DNA of 29,310 nt from an uncultured Mediterraneibacter sp. (GTDB lineage Bacteria > Bacillota > Clostridia > Lachnospirales > Lachnospiraceae): assembly GCF_934330165.1 (NCBI RefSeq), contig NZ_CAKRGI010000028.1, positions 1 to 29,310 on the forward strand. The letters run 5' to 3'. Both the position numbers and the translations under genes were made by a program. Below are positions 24,964 through 29,310 of the stretch, in pieces (positions within the stretch are counted from its first letter, which is position 1; each line of letters opens with the position of its first letter). Under the pieces are notes generated by a model that was not told the origin of the DNA, searched no databases, and saw nothing but the letters and a program-made list of their open reading frames with translations.

Positions 24964-25104
24964 ATGGGAAGTTCGACAGGTTCGATGTTCTATGCTTTCG
25001 GTGCTTTTCTGATTCTGTATCTGGTGGGAGCTTCCATTTACCAGATTTTCCTTTGGATCAGGAAATGGCATAAAAAGAAAGAAAATGACATAGAAGAAAA
25101 ATAG
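24964..25104 (+). CDS. Small membrane protein of the feo operon
   Basis: ATG 24964 to TAG 25104, 46 residues: a short Ser/Gly-rich head (MGSSTGSM), one hydrophobic helix (FYAFGAFLILYLVGASIYQIFLW) and a Lys/Glu-rich tail. AAAGGTG lies 8-9 bases upstream. I do not recognise a family. Its place, 14 bp behind the Cys-rich peptide and 34 bp before the HMA-domain gene, suggests an accessory subunit of the FeoB complex. Confidence 0.6.
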   Translation: MGSSTGSMFYAFGAFLILYLVGASIYQIFLWIRKWHKKKENDIEEK

Positions 25105-25138
25105 ATGGAAGATTCAAAAAGAAAAGGGAGAATGAAGA

Positions 25139-25501
25139 ATGGTAGATGCAATGATTATCGTACTTGTGATCATATTACTCTTTTTTGCATTGAAAGGCTC
25201 ATTGAAGCATTTCAAGGGTGAGAGTCCGTGCTGCGGTGGCGGTTCAGGGGATTTGGGAAAAGCGAAAATAAAGTTTCTTGACGGCCCGGTGATCGGCAGA
25301 AAAACTCTTACGATTGAAGGAATGCATTGTGAGCATTGCGTAAATGCAGTTACGAATGCTTTAAATGAGATCGATGGTGTCGTTGCGAAAGTAACATTAA
25401 AAGGCAACCGTGCAGAAGTGTCTTATGACCGGGAAATCAATGAGGCAGATCTGAAAAATGCAGTAAAGAAAGCCGGTTATGAAGTGACAGGTATTTCATA
25501 A
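25139..25501 (+). CDS. Membrane-anchored HMA-domain metal-binding protein
   Basis: 120 residues: an N-terminal transmembrane helix (MIIVLVIILLFFALKG, about 5-20), a short Cys-Cys-Gly-Gly-Gly segment (31-35), and an HMA domain (about 55-120) with the metal site GMHCEHC (Cys64, Cys67). Soluble HMA domains carry Cu(I), Zn or Cd; here the domain is fixed to the membrane and encoded in an iron operon, so the metal is open. The GCG-rich motif is like that of the FeoB-associated Cys-rich family, so this gene may be a fusion of both themes. It is followed by a Fur-family gene 21 bp later. Confidence 0.78.
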   Translation: MVDAMIIVLVIILLFFALKGSLKHFKGESPCCGGGSGDLGKAKIKFLDGPVIGRKTLTIEGMHCEHCVNAVTNALNEIDGVVAKVTLKGNRAEVSYDREINEADLKNAVKKAGYEVTGIS

Positions 25502-25522
25502 GAGACTGACTGGAGGTGCACC

Positions 25523-25924
25523 GTGAACAGAAAAGAGCAGATTGTAGAAAAACTGAAAGAGAACGGATGCCGCATTACAAAGCAAAGACGAATGTTGATC
25601 GATATTATTCTTGAGAATGACTGTTCAAGCTGCAAGGAGATTTTTTATAAAGCATCCCGGGCAGATGAAAAGATCGGGGTAGCGACAGTATATCGGATGA
25701 TTAATGCACTGGAGGAGATCGGTGCGATCAGCCGGAAGAATATGTATAAGGTTGAATGCCCGGAGGAATGCCGGCAGGAGAGCGGGTGCGTTATCACTTT
25801 GGATGATGATACAACGTATCACCTGACAGATCAGAACTGGAACAGGGTAGTTCAGGAAGGTCTGAAACAGTGTGGGTATTTAAAAGACCAGAAGATTGCT
25901 GAAATAAGGATTCAAATTAGTTGA
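25523..25924 (+). CDS. Divergent Fur-family regulator
   Basis: The 133-residue protein has the Fur winged helix (ITKQRRMLIDIILENDCSSCKEIFYKAS, VATVYRMINALEEIGAISR) and a shortened dimerisation part. The family's His-rich regulatory site is missing: where HHHH-type residues are expected it reads DDDTTYHLTDQNW, and the second CxxC structural site is also absent. Six cysteines remain (34, 37, 79, 83, 89, 117). GTG start with TGGAGGTG 5-6 bases upstream. Sensing is therefore altered or absent. It lies between the feo genes and the small membrane protein/P-type ATPase pair, and its stop codon lies inside a Fur-type box, so autoregulation or control of the next operon is likely. Confidence 0.82.
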   Translation: MNRKEQIVEKLKENGCRITKQRRMLIDIILENDCSSCKEIFYKASRADEKIGVATVYRMINALEEIGAISRKNMYKVECPEECRQESGCVITLDDDTTYHLTDQNWNRVVQEGLKQCGYLKDQKIAEIRIQIS

Positions 25925-25936
25925 TAAAATTTATCA
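25922..25936. promoter_or_regulatory. Fur-type 7-1-7 box before the FezA/FezB-like pair
   Basis: TGATAAAATTTATCA is a perfect palindrome about one base and matches the Fur box at 12 of 14 positions. It includes the stop codon of the Fur-family gene. Confidence 0.62.
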
Positions 25937-25944
25937 GTAATCAC

Positions 25945-25961
25945 TGTTAGAATTGACTAGC
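25945..25961 (+). promoter_or_regulatory. Extended -10 promoter overlapping GTTAG-N6-CTAGC operator
   Basis: TG-T-TAGAAT (25945-25953) overlaps GTTAG-N6-CTAGC (25946-25961), which is 9/10 identical to the perfect elements at 21822 and 28549. It lies about 60 bp before the small membrane-protein gene; no good -35 is seen. Confidence 0.55.
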
Positions 25962-26021
25962 TGCAGGTGTGGGAGCTATGATTTGTGCTGAAAATAGATT
26001 TAACAAAGGAGACGAAGCATT

Positions 26022-26333
26022 ATGTGGGATATTTTAAAAGTAAAAAAAGCAGGATTATTTGCAGGTGGAGTACTTTTTGGAACGGCAGGTGTGAAACTTC
26101 TTTCCAGTAAAGATGCAAAGAAATTTTATACAAATTGTACAGCTGCTGCATTAAGGGCAAAAGATTCTCTGATGAAGACAGCAACGACTGTTCAGGAAAA
26201 TGCCGGGGATATTCTTGCAGAAGCACAGCAGATCAATGAAGAGCGTGCAGCAAAAGAGGAAGCAGAGGCAGAGATCTTAGAAGAGACAGAAGAAAATACA
26301 GGTGCGGAAGATTTCAAAGAGGAAGAAGTTTAA
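26022..26333 (+). CDS. Small glycine-rich membrane protein (DUF6110-like), FezA candidate
   Basis: 103 residues: a hydrophobic, glycine-rich N-terminal segment (AGLFAGGVLFGTAGVKLLSS, about 10-29), a helical middle with conserved-looking DAKKFYTNCTAAALRAKDSLMKTATTVQEN, and a very acidic tail. It starts behind AAAGGAG. It resembles DUF6110-type proteins, which I associate with a P-type ATPase gene in gut Clostridia. Six bases separate it from the ATPase start. In Clostridioides difficile a small membrane protein (FezA) and P1B-6 ATPase (FezB) build ferrosome iron stores under Fur and iron repression; this pair matches that in order, type and in having Fur-type boxes. Identity with FezA is inferred. 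Confidence 0.65.
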   Translation: MWDILKVKKAGLFAGGVLFGTAGVKLLSSKDAKKFYTNCTAAALRAKDSLMKTATTVQENAGDILAEAQQINEERAAKEEAEAEILEETEENTGAEDFKEEEV

Positions 26334-26339
26334 TCCCGT

Positions 26340-28433
26340 ATGAAATTTTGCATAAAGCATGAGATGAAAGGCCGTCTCCGTATACATATCATCCAGAACC
26401 GGATGACGTATGCGGAGGCGGATACTCTTTCCTGGTATCTTGAAGAGCAAGAAAATGTGACAGAGGTAAAAGTATATGAACGCACCGCAGATGCTGCCAT
26501 CTGTTACAAAGGAGAAAGGGAAGAGATACTGACAGTCCTGAGGCAGTTCAGCTATGAGAAAGCTGAAGTTCCTGAGACAGTTTTATCAAGTTCCGGCAGG
26601 CAGTTGAACGAAGAGTATAAGGAGCGTCTGATTACGAAGACAGTATTGCATTATGGGAGTAAACTGTTTCTTCCGATGCCGGTACGGGCAATGCTCACTT
26701 CTGTGAAATCGGTGAAATACATCTGGAAAGGGATTCGTTGTCTGGCACATGGCAGGCTGGAAGTTCCGGTACTGGATGCGACAGCGATCAGTGTATCGGT
26801 GTTCAGAAAAGATTTTGCAACCGCAGGTTCTGTTATGTTCCTGTTGGGAATCGGTGAGATCATTGAAGAGTGGACGCATAAAAAGTCTGTGGGTGATCTT
26901 GCGAGAAGTATGTCTCTGAACGTGAAGAAAGTCTGGCTGAAACGGGAAGATCAGGAAATTCTGGTAAAGTCTTCTGAAGTACAGCCGGGAGATGAGATTA
27001 TTGTCCATATGGGAAACGTGATCCCGTTTGACGGGGAGGTTTCCGATGGGGAGGGCATGGTCAACCAGGCTTCTCTGACAGGTGAGGCAATGCCGGTGAG
27101 AAGAGTTTCGGGACAGAGTGTTTATGCCGGAACCGTACTGGAAGAAGGAGAACTGCAGATCCGGGTGAAAGCAGTGACTGGATCTACAAGATATGAAAAA
27201 ATCGTCAGTATGATCGAGGATTCTGAAAAACTGAAATCCAGTGTGGAAGGAAAAGCGGAACATTTGGCCGACAGACTTGTACCGTATACATTACTTGGTA
27301 CAGGAGCGGCATGGCTGCTTACAAGAAATGTAACCCGGACATTATCTGTTCTGATGGTGGATTTCTCCTGTGCTTTGAAGCTGGCAATGCCAATTACGGT
27401 ATTGTCTGCAATCCGTGAGGCGGGAGAAAATCATATTACTGTAAAGGGTGGAAAATTTCTAGAGGCAGTTGCAGATGCAGATACGATCGTCTTTGATAAG
27501 ACCGGAACGCTGACCAAGGCAACTCCTACAGTGAAAGATGTTGTTGTATTTGGTGAGTATCCAAAAAAAGAAGCACTCAGGATTGCAGCGTGTCTGGAGG
27601 AGCATTTTCCACATTCAATGGCAAAGGCTGTAGTCGATGCAGCAAAGGAACGCAATCTTTCACATGAAGAGATGCATTCTAAAGTAGAATATATCGTGGC
27701 ACATGGAATTTCTTCCTATATAAATGATAAAAAAGTTGTAATCGGAAGCAGCCATTTTGTCTTTGAGGATGAGGAATGTACGATCGATCCACAGTATCAG
27801 GATCGTTATGATACACTTCCATCGGAGTATTCCCATCTTTATCTTGCAATCGAGCATAAGCTGGCGGCCGTGATCTGTATTGAAGATCCTCTCAGAGAGG
27901 AAGCAGCAGAGATGGTTAAGAGTCTGAAAACTGCAGGTATCACGAAAGTCGTTATGATGACGGGAGACAGTGAACGGACAGCAGCAGCAATCGCAAAGCG
28001 TGTAGGTGTGGATGAATATTATGCAGAAGTTCTGCCGGAAGATAAAGCCAATTTTGTAGAGAAAGAAAAGTCTGAGGGAAGAAAAGTGATCATGATCGGA
28101 GATGGAATCAATGATTCTCCTGCACTTTCTGCAGCAGATGCAGGAATTGCGATCAGCGATGGGGCTGAAATTGCAAGAGAAATTGCAGATATTACGATTG
28201 CGGCAGATGATTTGAGGGAAGTTGTTACTTTGAAATTGCTTTCCAATCTGATGTTAAAGCGGATTCACAGAAACTACAGAAGTATTGTCGGAATTAATTC
28301 CGGTCTGATCGCACTGGGTGTGACAGGAATGATTCAGCCAACGATGTCTGCTTTACTGCATAATACATCTACATTGCTGATCAGTCTGAGAAGCATGAGA
28401 AATCTTCTTCCTGAAAAAGAAAAAGTAGAATGA
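26340..28433 (+). CDS. P1B-type heavy-metal ATPase, candidate FezB (ferrosome iron transporter)
   Basis: 697 residues. The N-terminal ~90 residues form an HMA-like domain without a CxxC, beginning with the basic MKGRLRIHI; then come membrane helices and an actuator domain with the TGEAMP loop, the phosphorylation site DKTGT (Asp386), MMTGD, and the hinge GDGINDSPAL. The membrane metal motif is SCALKLAMP (Ser343, Cys344), unlike the CPC, SPC or TPC of copper, zinc or cobalt pumps. An Arg-rich N-terminus and atypical motif fit the P1B-6 (FezB) group linked to ferrosome formation. It is preceded by the small glycine-rich gene and Fur/DtxR-like boxes. Alternative: another Fe/Mn efflux pump. No strong ribosome-binding site; coupled translation is likely. 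Confidence 0.75.
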   Translation: MKFCIKHEMKGRLRIHIIQNRMTYAEADTLSWYLEEQENVTEVKVYERTADAAICYKGEREEILTVLRQFSYEKAEVPETVLSSSGRQLNEEYKERLITKTVLHYGSKLFLPMPVRAMLTSVKSVKYIWKGIRCLAHGRLEVPVLDATAISVSVFRKDFATAGSVMFLLGIGEIIEEWTHKKSVGDLARSMSLNVKKVWLKREDQEILVKSSEVQPGDEIIVHMGNVIPFDGEVSDGEGMVNQASLTGEAMPVRRVSGQSVYAGTVLEEGELQIRVKAVTGSTRYEKIVSMIEDSEKLKSSVEGKAEHLADRLVPYTLLGTGAAWLLTRNVTRTLSVLMVDFSCALKLAMPITVLSAIREAGENHITVKGGKFLEAVADADTIVFDKTGTLTKATPTVKDVVVFGEYPKKEALRIAACLEEHFPHSMAKAVVDAAKERNLSHEEMHSKVEYIVAHGISSYINDKKVVIGSSHFVFEDEECTIDPQYQDRYDTLPSEYSHLYLAIEHKLAAVICIEDPLREEAAEMVKSLKTAGITKVVMMTGDSERTAAAIAKRVGVDEYYAEVLPEDKANFVEKEKSEGRKVIMIGDGINDSPALSAADAGIAISDGAEIAREIADITIAADDLREVVTLKLLSNLMLKRIHRNYRSIVGINSGLIALGVTGMIQPTMSALLHNTSTLLISLRSMRNLLPEKEKVE

Positions 28434-28509
28434 TAGTTTGTTGCTATTTCAGATACTGTTTTTATGGCAAGTACAGACCAGTATTGAGAAAAAATATCGA
28501 CTAAGTGTA

Positions 28510-28538
28510 TTGATAACCATTCTCATGTATAGTATGAT
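28510..28538 (+). promoter_or_regulatory. Promoter of the DUF2325 gene
   Basis: TTGATA (28510-28515), 17-bp spacer, TATGAT (28533-28538). The -35 region is covered by a Fur-type box, and a GTTAG-N6-CTAAC element lies just downstream. The 28434-28509 gap shows no clear terminator. Confidence 0.75.
28511..28525. promoter_or_regulatory. Fur-type 7-1-7 box at the DUF2325 gene
   Basis: TGATAACCATTCTCA matches the Fur box at 12 of 14 positions and overlaps the -35 hexamer, the usual position for repression. Confidence 0.68.
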
Positions 28539-28548
28539 TATGATACGA

Positions 28549-28564
28549 GTTAGAAAAGACTAAC
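28549..28564. promoter_or_regulatory. GTTAG-N6-CTAAC operator at the DUF2325 gene
   Basis: Perfect 10/10 copy of the element at 21822, with a different N6 (AAAAGA). It lies at about +5 to +20 of the transcript. Confidence 0.65.
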
Positions 28565-28621
28565 CAATCAGGTAGAAACGATGCGTTGAGATACAATAGA
28601 ATCAGACAGGAGGATCGAAAA

Positions 28622-28903
28622 ATGAGCATTGTTATTATAGGTGGTCATGACAGAATGGTATGTCAGTATAAAAAAGTATGTAAACAGTTTAATTGTAAGG
28701 CAAAAGTATTTACTCAGATGTCGGCAAATTTAAGTAAGCAGATCGGAAGCCCTGATCTGATCGTGCTTTTTACCAATACGGTGTCACATAAGATGGTACG
28801 GTGTGCGGTAGAAGAGGCGGGAAGATGCAATGCAGATGTGATCCGATGCCATACAAGCAGTAAAAATGCACTGGAAGAGATTCTTGGAAGTGTATGTGCA
28901 TAA
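28622..28903 (+). CDS. DUF2325-family protein
   Basis: 93 residues with the family start MSIVIIGGHDRM, a Rossmann-like alternation of strands and helices, PDLIVLFTNTVSHKMVRCAVEEA, and a C-terminal HTSSKNALEEIL. Function of the family is unknown; members are cytosolic and small, and a nucleotide- or metal-linked role has been guessed. ATG 28622 has AGGAGG about 9 bases upstream; an ATG at 28586 has no site. It has its own promoter with the same two operators as feoA and the ATPase operon, so it is probably a third unit of one iron regulon. The four cysteines may matter. Confidence 0.8.
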   Translation: MSIVIIGGHDRMVCQYKKVCKQFNCKAKVFTQMSANLSKQIGSPDLIVLFTNTVSHKMVRCAVEEAGRCNADVIRCHTSSKNALEEILGSVCA

Positions 28904-28924
28904 TCAATCAGTTCTCGTGTAAAT

Positions 28925-29244
28925 TAAATTTGTATTTGTTGGAGAAAAAATATACAGGCAGCAGGGAACTTTTTTGACAGAAGAGCGTTCATATCCGCAC
29001 TTGTTGTTGCATCGCAGTGCAGGACCCGCTTTACCTCAGCCCGTTGACAACTTGTAACAGAAACGTGGAAATGCTCGTGCAAAGGCACTCGCATTTACGT
29101 TCCTTAACAAGTTGGGCAAAGTGTCTTCGGAACGCTCCCTGTCAATGCACTGCTCACGCAGCAGCAAGTGCGGATATTTGGCTTTTCAAGTCAGAAAACG
29201 TTCCTCGCACCGGGACATTTTCTCCCAACAAACACGAAATTTCA
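28925..29244. repeat. Large imperfect inverted repeat (MITE-like or long-hairpin element)
   Basis: Left arm 28925-~29070 pairs with right arm ~29075-29244. The ends are AAATTTGTATTTGTTGG and its near-complement at 29222-29242. Within the arms, ATATCCGCACTTG (28991-29003) recurs inverted at 29165-29177, CAACTTGTAACAG pairs with a copy near 29105-29115, and the centre (~29063-29100) is a hairpin of GAAATGCTCGTGC with GCACTCGCATTT. One arm is shared with bases 1-117. No ORF fills it. Confidence 0.72.
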
Positions 29245-29310
29245 ATAAGAAATAGAAAGCCGGAAGGTTACCAACTAAGATATTATATCCTGCGTTTTGC
29301 AGGTCGTTTA

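Overview
The window is low-to-mid G+C Firmicutes DNA, most likely an anaerobic gut Clostridium of the family Lachnospiraceae. The grounds are the hrcA-grpE-dnaK-dnaJ order behind a perfect CIRCE operator, A/G-rich Shine-Dalgarno sites, a preQ1-I riboswitch, SPQTG-type sortase proteins, and a two-FeoA plus FeoB iron operon with a cysteine-rich FeoB-associated peptide. Assignments are read from the sequence alone; no database search was run.

Layout. 1-117 is one end of a dispersed repeat that recurs inside a 320-bp imperfect inverted repeat at 28925-29244. 130-5285 is the class I heat-shock operon, closed by a shared terminator. 5323-7440 (minus) is a glycogen debranching enzyme, with promoters overlapping those of the rightward run: Mrp/NBP35 ATPase, alpha/beta hydrolase, histidine phosphatase, undecaprenol/diacylglycerol kinase, phasin-like protein and UbiB-family kinase (7650-12801). 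12849-14088 is a deletion scar that joins the start of a YgbA-type gene to the tail of a surface-protein gene. 14097-15812 is a queuosine-salvage operon (radical SAM enzyme plus YhhQ-type transporter) under a preQ1-I riboswitch with an unusually long leader.

15883-19325 is an accessory region. It holds a stand-alone Spo0A DNA-binding-domain protein with two tandem 0A-like boxes, a small ORF interrupted by 11 copies of the pentamer TCGGC (probably phase-variable), a sortase-anchored GLUG-repeat surface protein, broken fragments of an integrative element, and tRNA-Ser(CGA). 19603-21686 carries L-lactate dehydrogenase, a DtxR/MntR-family regulator and cytidine deaminase.

21806-28903 is an iron-homeostasis locus and the most interesting part. 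It runs feoA, feoA, feoB, FeoB-associated Cys-rich peptide, small membrane protein, HMA-domain membrane protein and a divergent Fur-family regulator; then a small glycine-rich membrane protein with a P1B-type ATPase that together look like a ferrosome (FezA/FezB-like) pair; then a DUF2325 protein. All three transcription starts carry the same two palindromes: a 7-1-7 Fur-type box (12/14 matches each) and a GTTAG-N6-CTAAC element (10/10, 9/10, 10/10). This suggests joint control of iron uptake, iron storage and the DUF2325 protein by a Fur-type and a DtxR-type regulator, both types being encoded in the window.
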